Shown piece by piece: positions 1 through 11,777 of a stretch of 64,000 nucleotides of DNA. Origin of the DNA: Crotophaga sulcirostris (Eukaryota; Chordata; Aves; Cuculiformes; Crotophagidae); NCBI GenBank assembly GCA_013397455.1, contig VYZB01000145.1, forward strand, positions 800,843 through 864,842, read 5' to 3'. The position numbers were made by a program, and so were the translations under genes. Within the stretch, counting starts at the first letter, position 1, and each line of letters starts with the position of its first letter. The notes under the pieces are model-generated. The model was not told where the DNA came from and made no database searches. It saw nothing but the letters and a program-made list of their open reading frames with translations.

Positions 1-2454
1 GAGAAGGCTGAGATATTATATGGTGGCTATCATTCTTTATCATATTGAATTCTGTGCTCCAAATTATATTACCTTTAAAAATGTTGCTGACATTTTGCTG
101 TTCCACTATTCTAATCCATACAGGTTTTATACCATAGTATTTTAAGTTCATTCTGGTGCATATAGCAGTGTAAGCAGTACCTTGCATTTCTTTTTCTTCT
201 CTCCTTGTTTTCTCAAAGAAGTGGGTTCTCTGAAGTACTTGCTTAGGATTTTTCAAGACAAATGCAGCCAATAGATTGATGCTATTAAAAGTTTAAATCA
301 GAGAGGACCGTTTATAGGAATATATATTGGATTTGGAACAGAGTGACTGAGATTTGTTATATTCCTTTGGTTTTGTGGAGTTCAAACTATTGTTCTACTG
401 AACTCCTGGGAATGTCCTGTGTCCTGAAGGTCATTGTTTGGTGCCCAGCTCTGCCTGCACAGAAAGAAGTGCGAATGTAGGTGCAGCATTCTAGAGCTGC
501 TTCTTTTTGAAGGGTCTTGGCTCCAAGGCATTGAAAGTTAGTGTTGGTACCTTAATTTTGTATTGTATGGGAAAGGCAAGAGAAGGAGGGCGGGCTGACT
601 CTGATGGACTAGAGGTGGCCTGGTCTGCTGAGGAGGCAAAGCTGCAGTACATGGAGTCAGCTGCAACCTTGTGGTTTTCCTGTGTCTGTTTCATTGCTGT
701 CACCAAGCCAAGACATGTGGATCGTCATTCGATGGTTGAGAGAGGTGTACTGCTCAAATGTGCTACCACGCGCAGGTTGGTCTAGGAGATGGTGATGGTA
801 CTTCCATACATCTACTCCAGAACGAACCGCCCCCTTCAGCCAAAGAGGCTTTTCTGCCTTGACTACAGTGTCTTGAAAGTGCTGTTATCAGTGTTGCCTT
901 TTTCATACCCTTCAGCTTGAAGCAGCTGCTTTTCATGTGTGAAAACTGGGCTAATCTTAGAAGTTTACCATTTTGGATACAGTGGAGGAATGTGTGTGGA
1001 GAAGCACCAGTGGGCAGCTATTTATTCAGCAGCAGCTTTTGAGTCAACATCATCTGTACAGTTCCCCTGAAAGTAGATGTTGACCATTTTGTTGTATCTT
1101 TTAAAAATCCATTACTGCTCCTATCTCCATTGGGGTATGAAAAAAAGGCTTTTATATACAATTTTATCTAGTCCAGAAGTATTAGAATACTGTGTAATTC
1201 AATTTTATTTTTTTCTTTAATGTCTAGACCTGAATTAATAGGGCATTACTTTTCATCCTGATATCAATCTTGTTCCTTTCATTCAGATCCAAATTCCTTT
1301 GTAGTACATGATTTAATTCACTAAAATGAGGTAAAATGAAACTCTGGTCTGGGGAGCATTAAACTTACATATTTTTTGGTGGCACATGTGATAGCAGCTG
1401 CCTGCTGTACAACTGTTTGTGTTTCCCTCCCCTCTTTTAGTTGCTCACAGACTTTAAAACTTTTTTCGCTCTCAAGAACCGATTATCTACATTTGTTCCT
1501 CTCTCCCCGCTGCCATTCAGCCTTAAGGAAAATCAGTTCATCCATTATTAAATGAGATTAGAGAGATTAAAAATACACTTTTCTTTTATAAAATCAAGTC
1601 TCTGTGGCTTTTTCTTTTTGAGCAATCCTGAACTCAGACTAGCTTGGTATTCCCTAACTGAGGGTCAGTGCTTTCTTTTGTGGCAAATTAGCTTTGATTT
1701 GACAGCTATTTTTGTTTCAAGATTGTATGCACACCAGCTTTTCTGCTGAGGCTTGGCTCTTAGGGACAGTTGCACATGCATGGCTGGCTATGCATCAAAT
1801 CCCCTTTGGATTCTGTAATCCAAAGGGATGCTCCAGGTCATGGTTGTTTAATAAAAGAAAAGAAAAAAGTCCAGGCAAAGAGATGTTGAACCAGAACATG
1901 GCCTTGCACGAAGAAAATGTTTATCAGGTTGGAAAACAAAGGAGTATCTGCCCTTTCCGGAGTGTTTCTCTTCAATATTCTGTTTATCTTCGTCATTCAT
2001 GCACAACCAAATTGATTGAACTGGTCAGCAGTTTAGAGGGCATCTTATACTGAGAGAAGGATTCAGCTTAGCTTAGTAAACTGTGTTCAACTTGTAATGT
2101 GAATTTGTAGACAACTTAAGAACTGTATTATTATTGTAAGGAGAAGGTACTTGAGTGAATAGAAGGGAAAAGTCTGAACCATAGGTTCCAACTTAATGAT
2201 CCGGCATCTCCAACCACCTTCGGAAAGGTAGAGTTTGTACTGTAAGCACTGTCGGGGGCAGCTTGTTGATTTAAGGTTATAACCTGTGGTGCCAGTGGCT
2301 GGAGGCTGCACTGACATCAGTAAGCAGTGCAGTGCAGTAGCAGAGCATCTGAAGAGCAAACCAGCTGGGGTTGAGGACACAGCGTCCACATGGCACATGT
2401 TTTGCAGAGGTTTGCTTTGGACTAGGTCAAGTCCAGTCTAGTGGTGTAAATGCC
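1..2454. other. Unique AT-rich non-coding DNA
   Basis: No gene, repeat family or RNA gene is recognised here. Open frames are all under about 115 codons and lack convincing splice sites. The one structural item is a near-perfect inverted repeat at 1799-1829, listed separately. Confidence 0.5.
1799..1829. repeat. Short inverted repeat (hairpin, 13-bp arms)
   Basis: The left arm ATCCCCTTTGGATT (1799-1812) pairs with AATCCAAAGGGAT (1817-1829). One C is bulged in the left arm and the loop is CTGT. A further GCAT/ATGC match lies just outside the arms. The structure is seen directly; no function is known. It is too short for a microRNA precursor. Confidence 0.7.
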
Positions 2455-2845
2455 TGTTAAGGTCTCCTTGGCACCTTCTCTTCTCCAGACTGAACAACCC
2501 GAACTCTCTCAGCCTTTCCTCATACAGGAGGTGCTCCAGCCCCCTGGTCATTTTTGTGGCCTCCTCTGGACTTGCCCTAACAGATCTTGGTCCTTCCTGT
2601 GCTGAGGACTCCAGAACTGAACTTTAGATGAGGTCTCATGAGAGCGGAGTAGAGGAGGAGAATCACCTCCCTCAACCTGCTGGTCACCCTACTTTTGATG
2701 CAGCCCAGGATACAGTTGGCTTTCTGGGCTGCAAGCCATTTCCGGCTCACGTTGAGCTTCCCATCCACCAGGACCCTCAAGTCCTCCTCTTCAGGGCTAC
2801 TCTCAATCCATTCCTCACCCAGGCTATATTTGTGCTTGGGAGTAG
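2455..2845 (-). mobile_element. CR1 LINE fragment, antisense (end of ORF2)
   Basis: Read on the minus strand, this is the C-terminal part of the CR1 ORF2 reverse transcriptase and the segment after it. Recognisable peptide blocks include QKANCILGCIKSRVTSR, REVILLLYSALMRPHL and, further upstream, the VLVDGKLNVS block. On the plus strand the familiar antisense landmarks are present: 'cttctccagactgaacaac', 'aggaggtgctccagccccc' and 'gatgcagcccaggatacag'. The frame is interrupted, for example after the [11 protein letters not shown] block, where the family normally reads EYCVQFWAP. Both ends are truncated; there is no CR1 3' terminal repeat on the low-coordinate side. It is a non-functional relic, moderately diverged. 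It is one of only two CR1 fragments in this orientation in the window. Confidence 0.93.
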
Positions 2846-3640
2846 CTTGGCAGTAGCTGTTTTTTCTGCTCCAGACCCACTTTCCTCATGTTGGGTCAAC
2901 CACTTAGCTCCAGTTGACCTTCAAACCCCATCACTCAGGGAATGGAGTCATGCATGCTCTTGGCGTACTTTGAAAGCCAGTCTTTCCCAAAATACCTTCT
3001 TCTGAAGCTTCTTTCCCCCCATCAATTCTCTTTAATAACAACAAAGATAAAAGACCTATTAAGGATCTCATGGTGTGATTCTACAGTGTAGGGCTCGGAT
3101 ACAATAAATATAACTTCAGCTGCTCCTAGCAATAATTTTTTCAAAAGAATGTAACCAATGTGTCAGTAGAAATATTGTGGGCTGCCATGACTTCAAAGTA
3201 GTGTTAATATACCTTGGTGTGTCTCTTGATTGTAGAAAGGTGCATGCATATCTCTAGATTGTAGTAAATTTGTAAACTATCAAATTCATTTGTGCAAATA
3301 GATGTGATCATGTAATTACGGTCTACACCACTGCAATAGAGAAGCAGGATTAAGATTGTGCTGTCAGCTTCAATTTGGACATCCCAGTGCACTGCAATGC
3401 AACATTAACTGTCTGTGAAGCTTCTGCTGCAGCTGCTGGCATTAGGATCAACGCCTGCTCCTCTCTGGCAAGTCACTGCTACCTTATCATCAGGTATGTG
3501 GTCCTGGTCATTCAGATGAGTGCATTGATCACCTGCAGCACACAAAAGAAGTATTAGAAATGGAAGTAATGTCCGTGGGGAATATTAGGTAGTACAGAAA
3601 ATGGCAGTGTAACTTCTCAGCAGAAGTGGTGAGTGACAGC
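2846..3640. other. Unique non-coding DNA
   Basis: Sequence past the CR1 fragment, with no recognisable gene or repeat. Confidence 0.4.
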
Positions 3641-3664
3641 GGTGACGGAAGCGGTGACGGAAGC
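3641..3664. repeat. 12-bp tandem duplication
   Basis: Two exact copies of GGTGACGGAAGC lie at 3641-3652 and 3653-3664. A related GTGACAGC precedes them. Minor CpG-containing microduplication in AT-rich surroundings. Confidence 0.8.
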
Positions 3665-6600
3665 GCGCAGAGCAGAGCATCCTCTGGGCCTGGCCACCAC
3701 TGTTGCATCCTGCTACAAGAAGAAGTTGTGTCCCCTGAACCGGTTAGCAACGACCTGCTCTCTCCTTGCCTTCTTCATTACAGACCTGCTACTTCTATAG
3801 ATAAGGCACTGACACAGCATTTAGACCTTGTAGAAAGGAGATGTCAGTATTGTTTTTTTTGTTTGTTTATACAGTGTATCATGAGACACTCATTCAATTC
3901 TGTTGAAGTTGAATGATTGTTTAAAGGCATTTTAGTATCTACTGAAAATGCTAGTTAATATTCAGAGACAATAAACAAAAAATATAATTTACAGAGAGCG
4001 TGTTCAAGCCATTTTTAAACAAAGCTTTAATGAGATAATATTGGCACGTTAGAGTTTCCTGGCTTGCACATCTTTCTAATTGAGTATTCCACTTCTGACA
4101 CTTCTTTTTTAAAGTGAGGGTTATTGCAATTGCATCGCATTTATAATTTGTCCTTACGGAACTGATACATGTACTCACTAGACTGTGACACATTTCTCTA
4201 GACCTGTTGATAGGATCTAAACTATGCTTCTCCTGGATGCTTTGAATTTGCAACGAAAAGTCAGCAGGATTGAAAGGATTGAAAACCATGAGTCCTATAC
4301 CATGAAATTTTGAAATTATATTGGAGAAAAAGAGTTGGGCACCTGGATAAGACAGCTGTGTTACGATAGCATGTACAGCTTTTCGTGTACACATTGCCAT
4401 CAAATTTTCATTCTCACTGAAGAGCATTATAGATGTCTTTTTTTTTTGCAAGTTTTTAAAGTGCTTATGTCTTTCTCTTTTCCTTCTTTATACAATCATA
4501 GTAATACTCTGATTTTTGTCACCATTTTACTTTAGGAAAGATGCTATTTGACATGCTTAGCTAGTTTAGTTATTGAGGAAGAAAGCAACAAGAAAATAAC
4601 ATCCTAATATACTCATTATATTCAAGTCAACAATGCTTGGATGAATAAATGCTTTTGGTTTTGTACTCATATGCCTTACTTACACAACCATGAGGCAAAG
4701 ACCAAAATGTTCAGAGCTGGAAAATGCTTGCAATCATTTTTACAAGTATTGATGTAAACTTTTTAATATATCCATGACTGCCATTGTATACAACCATTTA
4801 AGGAAAAGAAAAATTGCAATTAAAAATGCACTGCTATCTATTTAGAGCCTCATCATCAGTTATGAAACTTATTAATGAAAGTTAAACTTTTGCTTTTTCA
4901 TCAGGTAGTTGTTAGTGTTTCCAGGTTTCTGGCACAACTGATAGCAAAATGTCATGCATATCTAGCCTCCTTATTTGAAAAGCAGTCTAGAAAAGATAAT
5001 ATTTGGTTAATTACGTATAAGTAAACTTACTATTTCAGACAACATAGCTGAACATATTTTATGAAAAATATTAAAGTGCATGTTCTTCTAAAACAAAAGT
5101 AGGCCAAAATATTACTAATTATAAAAGTCTTTATGCAGGTTCACAGCAGTACAGTGGTTCTCTTTCACTCAATAATTACCTTGTTGGGCTGGTGTCCAGT
5201 TAGCTCTGCATCTTTTAAAGAAAAATAATCTTCTCATTAATTCATAGTAGAGCTCCAGCACTCTTCATCAAAATATTGGTCTGGAAATTTAACTGAGTTT
5301 TAGATTTTCTGGACTGAAGCGAGCAGCTCCTTCTCAGATTCCTTCTTGATCGTTTGCCACTCTCTTTTTCCATTTCTTATCTCTACTATTACACTTCAAA
5401 TTATGCCACACTTAGTTGCCTGGTTTTTTTTTAACCTGTCCATTTCCCCTCTAACTTTGTTAAAATTTAAAAAAGGATAATGTATACCACATTTTTAACT
5501 AATCACATATTTTTCAGACTAGAGTGAGACATGGTTCACGTTGCAGGGGTAGCAGATAATACAAGAATCCTTTAGCAAAACATATAAAAGTTTCATTAGA
5601 TGATGTGAGAGTGGCTACAGATCCTCAAAGGGAAGTTTCTTTCTTTCTGTGATATTTCAAATGTAGCTCAGACTTGTTTGGTGGGATTGCTGAGGGCTGT
5701 TGACAGACTTAGATCAGCGGAAATCTTTCTTAAAAGTTACATTTTCTTCTCTTTCTTCCTCTGGAAGAAATCTAACTTCCTGTTTCACATCTTAGATGCC
5801 TCATGCTCACTGAGAACAGCAACGATCAGGTTTATCCTGAACTAGCTTAAATATAGACATCTGTAAAGACAGCAATAATGAGTCTCAGCTAATGTCCTGT
5901 TTATTCTTACAGAGCTTTTGTATGGATTCCTTTGCTGTCACTGAAGATGCTTTTATGATTTCTGTAATGTATTTCTCTTTCAAAACAGCAGAGAAGCTTT
6001 CATCTGTCTGCCATCATTACTATTTACAATTGCAGCAGCACTAAAGTTGATCTTCCTCAAGTTTCCAATCCACAGTATTTTCTCGGGCGCTTCAAATCTG
6101 CCAGAAGTTGTTTCAGGGATAATACATTTAATGTAGGCTATTAAATCTGATGCCTTGAATTCCTCAAGACATGTCAGGAGTGACTCAATCTCTTATTTGT
6201 TTTCCCACAGACCACGTGAGAGCATCCTTTTATTTGAAATCAACCCAATTTTATTCATTGCCAAAAGTGCAATGAAAATCAGCTCAGGATGGCTGAAAGG
6301 TCATAAGATGTTTTGCTAAGGGTATATCTCATCAGAGCCCTCCACCCAGTGCTCTACACACACTGCAGAGTAGGAAAGTCTGATTTTTTTATTTAAAGAC
6401 AAAAAAAAAAGGCATAAAGGGTGGGTAGTGCTGTTTCAAAGTCCTGCTTTGCTTTTACTTAACATGACATCTTAAATAGTTCTTTTTTGACTTTGTATGG
6501 CAGTTGAGTGCCCAGTTCCCTCATACGTTTTCACATCCTGACCTCGTGCATAATCTGAGAACATGAAAGTGGGAGAGGGCAGGAAGGGGCTCTGGCCTGT

Positions 6601-9600
6601 TGGATCCCCCCTGTGAAGGACTCATTACCCTTACCAACTCCTAAGCTGTCAGTGCAGAGTACTGTGCTCCGTGACATCCAGAAGTGCCTCTCTGCAGCCT
6701 CTGGGATGACCGTAATTCCCATAAGGATGGAAGCTGAATTGGGTCTAGCAACTGCTTCTTGCCTCTTGATAGGAAAAACCAGCCTCGTTTCCTGTTCTGG
6801 GACATTTAAAGGCACGTGCTGAGCCTGCCTTCCTTTCCCTATGCACTTTTATGCTCATAGTTCCAAGGATCCTTTAAATGCTTTGGAAATACTGATCCAT
6901 CCCACCCAACTGAGCCGTCTGTTGGAAGGTATCTGGATTTGTCTGGTTTTGGGTTTGGGGAATTTTTTTTTTTTTCTAATTTCAGTCAAAGTAAGAAATC
7001 TCCTACAAGATTCAGTGCAGACCTTCCTTTGCTGTACAGGTAGCAATGCATCCTTATGCAGAATTTAGCTGAAGACCTCCTGCCTTTCATTTGAAGACTG
7101 TTATTTCTTTTAAGTTCAGTGGGACACAGGCATTCAGCAGTGCTGTGTCTCTCTGTATTTGGACATCTGAGCTCCTCCAGGCTCCCTATTACCTGCCAGT
7201 TCATCCCTTCCTGCCCAGTGCATGAAAAAAAGTCAGTGGAGGCCCTACCACAGGAGCAAACTCTCCTTCCAGGTGGAAATAGAGCATCATTGCTGGGGCT
7301 GGCAAGGGAAATGGGACCTGAGATCCTGAGGGGCACTGGGTACAGTGGAGAATAAAGGATTGTAAAGGGTTTCAATGTCTGCCAGTAGTAAACACTGCAG
7401 AAGGAGGCAGGAGAAAAACAGATCCCAAATATTTTTTGTGTGTGTTCGTTTCTAAGAGGTACTTGAGGCTCAGTATTAGGTTTATAGCAGACGTGCAGGG
7501 AAACCTTGCATCTGAAAAACACAGTGATCCTCCCCAGACTGTTGTGGGGTTTTTTTCAGTAAACATCAAGATGGATTTTTTTTCTTAATATCACTTTTGA
7601 GTATTCTGAGGTCTTATCTCTTGTGAAAGGCAGCACAGTGAGCTGGATGGGTAGTATTCTAAAAACTGAAAATAATGAGTCCAAGATGAATTGTCTTGCT
7701 CTAGTTATATACAGATGCTAGGAAGAAAGTACAAATCCTCTGAGTTATAATTCCTGAACTTTCACTACAAAACCAGATGTTTTTCTTTAGACCACCTTTC
7801 CTAAATCTTTGGACAAGATGCCGCCTAGTTAAAAAAAATATTTCTGTAGTTAACCTTTTACTATTTTTTATTTCATTTATTTTTCTGCTATTGCCACCTT
7901 TGCCACATTTTACCTTGTTTCCTAGAGAAGGTACTGAAATAGCATAGGAACTGCTCTCTTCTCAGGACCTGGAAAATGGCCAAATACCATACTAAGTTAT
8001 TCTAAGAGATCCAATCTGATTTTAAGATAAGAGTCAGTGAGGTCTAGCAATGTAACCAAAAACTTGAAGTTCTGCATGATCTAAACTGAACCTCTTGTGA
8101 GTTGTATATCACCATAAAACACAAAGCAGATATTTTTCTTTTACTCTGTTACTCAAGATCTGAGAAGAATTCATGGAAATTGCACAGGAAAAAAATCTCT
8201 CTTCCACATTGGCATCATTAATCCTGCATTCTCTATAGCAAAATACAAATTAATTTTATGTAGCGCAGAGCTAAAAATCAAAGGTAATAAAATCTTGCAG
8301 GTTACTTCTAATCTTCTATGGTGTGTGTGACTGCATCACATTATCAGTGGAGAAAAGACAATTTCCATTTCAACACACAGTCTTTTTCAGCTTTTTATCA
8401 TATAGGCTCTTGTTTTTATGAGGAAAATTACCATGCTCTCATTTATTTTGCCTCTGCCGCTTTTATCATCCCGGAGGTGAAAAATTCTGTTCCCAGTGAT
8501 TCTTGTCAAGTAGCTGTTTTGAGTATTTGTGCTTTTACATACTTTTTAGTGGGATTTTTCTTCTTTAATTCATAACCAAAACCTACAGTAGATGCTATTG
8601 TGCAAATGTTGTATTGTGTGTGTTAAATAAAGCTGCTGCCTTCTGCTGTGGCTTGTGACTGAAGTCACACCTCAACGGTGATGGCCTAAGGGGTGCAGCT
8701 AGCAAAGGGTCAAAATCTTGTCTCCTGCAATTGTGACAGTCAATTCAGGTAAGATTTGTTCTGTTGGACAAGTTCAGCTGCCTTCTTTGGTTGCCTGTCC
8801 TAAACACTGCCACAGGTGGGAGATGGGTGTCTGACAGCACAAACTGCCTTTCCATGTACGCGGGTACTGGGACCTCCCAGGCTCATCAGAGTCGTGTTCT
8901 GCTCAAACCAACTGTGAGGACCTTCTAGTTGACTGTCTTGCAAATGGAAGTCCATCTGCATCTTATATGGAATTAGATGGTGTGAGTTTTGGTCATCGTG
9001 TTTGCCATGAAGTGTTTGCCACACCAGTTCTTCTTACTTTTTTTTTTCTTGTATCTGCATTCCTTATTACTGAGGCAATGCTTTCGTGTTAGACTGAGGG
9101 TGATGACTGTGGAGAGCAGATTTCAACAACGGGATCCTAGAATATAGCCTAGAACATGTATTTAAGGCCTTAAAAGATTGTCCTCATCTCCAAAATTCCC
9201 AAACACCTGGTTTTCCACAAAATCAGTGAAAGTTAACTCACATGGTTGAGGGGAGGATTGTCATAAGTCACAGAGGAGGTAAAGGCTGTGCATGTGACAA
9301 ACCATGGTGAGCTTAGGTGTCTGATACCAGTAGTGCAGCTGAAAATGCAGACTGGAGTATCAAAGCACCTTTTAAGAGCAAATCTGTGCAAATAGCCAGA
9401 ATTTTCACCCACTGAGTTTTTAGCATCCAGGATAGCTTTGGTCTATAGTTCTGAGTTTCTTAGAGGTGAGGAAGCCCCTTAGAGGCAGATGAATGCTGGT
9501 GTCTTTCTTCATTATTAAATGTCTGATGGAAAAGGGCAGTGCTTGTTCAATCACATGGCAGTTGTGCCTTGGATTTGTGAGGCTAAACTGTTAGTGATTC

Positions 9601-11177
9601 ATAGCTGTCTCATTTTGGACAGGAAGGGTAACCTGTGAGGTCCTTGTGAAAGACTGAGCCTCATCCACACCATTTCTTCAGTCGTACCTTCTTGGGTGGT
9701 AGTGACAGTCTGTGAGGACTGCATCTTCTTGTCTGTGTCTGTCATTTGTCTTGTAACTGTTGGGCATCCATATCAATACATGCTAAGGAAATATAATTGA
9801 AAGGATTATACAATAATTTTATTAGCTGACACAAAAATCAACTTGTGCACTTTTTTCCCCTAGAGAAATACCATGACATTTGTGTAGATGTGAATTAAAA
9901 ATGCCATATAGATACGGCCTGGACTTCTGAACTCTGTTCAAAATGGAATATATATAGCTGTCAAAAACAGTAACAAAAATCTGGGCATGAAGAGGCCGAT
10001 TTGTCATTCAGACTGATTGGGCTTACATACATTCACTGCTTTCTGTGCAGTATTTGATTGTCCAGACAGCTTTTATCAAGTGTTCAGCTGACAGAAGTCC
10101 ATTGAAAATTGGCCTAACGGTGTGTGAATTACCTTGCTATGATTCCTCAGGCACCTGAGAGCAGCTGTTAAAGGCTGAATCTGATTCACCTCTGTGCTTA
10201 TGTCAGACTAAGCAGGTATTACATCTATTTTTATTTGTTTTATCTGATTATTCATTTAACAGAAATTGCCAAATAAAAACCCCTGACAACGTTTAGCTAA
10301 AGAGAGAAGAATTTGCTGGAATGCAGTGTTTATTTCTTCCCCAATGTAAGTTTTGTTTCCATTTCTTTAAACTACATATCCATGTTTGGTTAAGCTTAGT
10401 TTTCTCAATAGTTAGTGCTCTGCCATGCTTCTGAAGCAAGCCAGGCTTGAGGCCTTGCTTTATGTATAGTAATGTCTAAAAAAAAAGACAAAAAGGATCA
10501 GAGAAAATTGAAATGCAAGGACCTTATTTACAGAGGAAAGTTCTGCAGGTGGAAATGGGTTCAATCCGTCGGGTAGACTTTATTTTGGTATTTCATAATC
10601 CCCAAACTTCTTTAGCTAGTTCTGTAGTGCTGTCCCTGCTGCTTGCAGAGCAAAGACTTTTTGGCATTAGTAGATTCGTCTCTGTTTCTTTGTTCTTTCC
10701 TGTTTCCAAGAGCAGCCACTGCCTGGCAGGGATGGTGCTGCTCCCTCCCCCTGCTCCTTGCCCTGCAGGCTGCCCACTGCCTTCATGTAAAAGGTGAGGT
10801 GTTTAACAGGCAGGTAAACTGACAGAAGCTGGGTGGCACAGGGCAGGTGGTGCCTTGCACAGGCCATGAGATGCACGCAGTGTCTGGCACAGGGACCACA
10901 GCTGGCAACATCAGACTCCTTGTGCTCATGCCCACGTTGAAGCAGCACCTTTTTCTGTTCTGCAGCAGTCAGAACTCTGCGTAGAAAATTAAATGCTGTA
11001 TTTCTGTTCCTTATTCTTTGCATATGTGTGTGTCTGTGTTTATTTTCAAGAGTCTAAAATCATAACTCATGTCTGCAGTTTTATTTATAAAGCAAAGTCT
11101 TTGAATGAACAAAGTTTTAATGTGTACAATGTGAAGAGGGACATTTAAACTTCTCAGCACTGCTGAAACTTCTCAAC
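3665..11177. other. 7.5 kb of unique DNA
   Basis: No gene or repeat family is recognised. Two fairly long minus-strand open frames occur, 3951-4451 (166 codons) and 6986-7522 (178 codons). They have no recognisable domain and are treated as chance. An AATAAA at 8626-8631, followed by a GT-rich stretch, could be a plus-strand polyadenylation site of an unseen transcript, but nothing upstream is recognisably exonic. Poly-A/T runs occur near 6402, 6962 and 9041. Confidence 0.4.
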
Positions 11178-11777
11178 CTGCTACAGGCCTGCCAGTCTGA
11201 GCCAGGTACCAGGGAAGGGCATGGAGCAGATCATCCTGAGTGCTGTCACACAGCACACAGGGCACTCATGGGTTTGTGAAAGACAGGTCCTGCCAGACCA
11301 ACCTGGACTCCTTCTGTGACAAGGTCACCCACTTGATGGATGGGGAAAAGGCTGTGGATGTGGTGTACTTGCACTCTGGTAAAGCTTTTGACACCATTTC
11401 TCACAATATTCTACTTGAGAAACTGGCTGCCATTGGCCTCGACTGGACTTGCACACCCTCTGCTGGGTGAAGAACTGGTTGGGTGGCTGAGCCCAAAGGG
11501 TGGTGGGGAACGGAGTTCAGTCCAGTTGGAGGCCGGTCAGGAGTGGTGTCCCCAGGGTTCAGTGCTGGGGCCAGTCCTGTTCAATGTCTTTATCAACCAT
11601 CTGGAGGAGGGGACTGAGTGCACCCTTAGTAAGATCACAGATGGCACTGGGCTGGGTGGTGGTGTTGGTCTGCTTGAGGGAAGGGAGGCTCTGCAGAGGG
11701 ATCTGCCCAGGCTGGATCCGTGGGCTGAAACCAACGGGATGAGGTTCAACAAGACCAAGTGCTGGGTCCTGCACTCA
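11178..11777 (+). pseudogene. CR1 LINE ORF2 fragment: inactivated reverse transcriptase
   Basis: This is the palm part of a CR1-type non-LTR reverse transcriptase, the enzyme that copies LINE RNA at a nicked target. Blocks in order are: GFVKDRSCQTNLDSF; motif A with [17 protein letters not shown]; an [11 protein letters not shown] block (motif B); [14 protein letters not shown]; the motif C region [14 protein letters not shown]; and LQRDL...[14 protein letters not shown]. The pieces fall in three different frames, so several indels are present. One is a one-base loss inside motif B at about 11557-11562. Both catalytic aspartate positions are destroyed: motif A reads YLH where the family has YLD, and motif C reads TDG where the family has ADD. 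The 5' ORF2 part and the 3' end are missing. About 30 codons also seem to be lost near 11250, before the HGF block. It is a dead relic. Confidence 0.95.

Noticed and set aside
6986..7522. 178-codon minus-strand frame
   Set aside because: Passes through a poly-T/A-adjacent region, has no domain, and its residue make-up (Cys, Ser, Pro from non-coding words) looks like chance.
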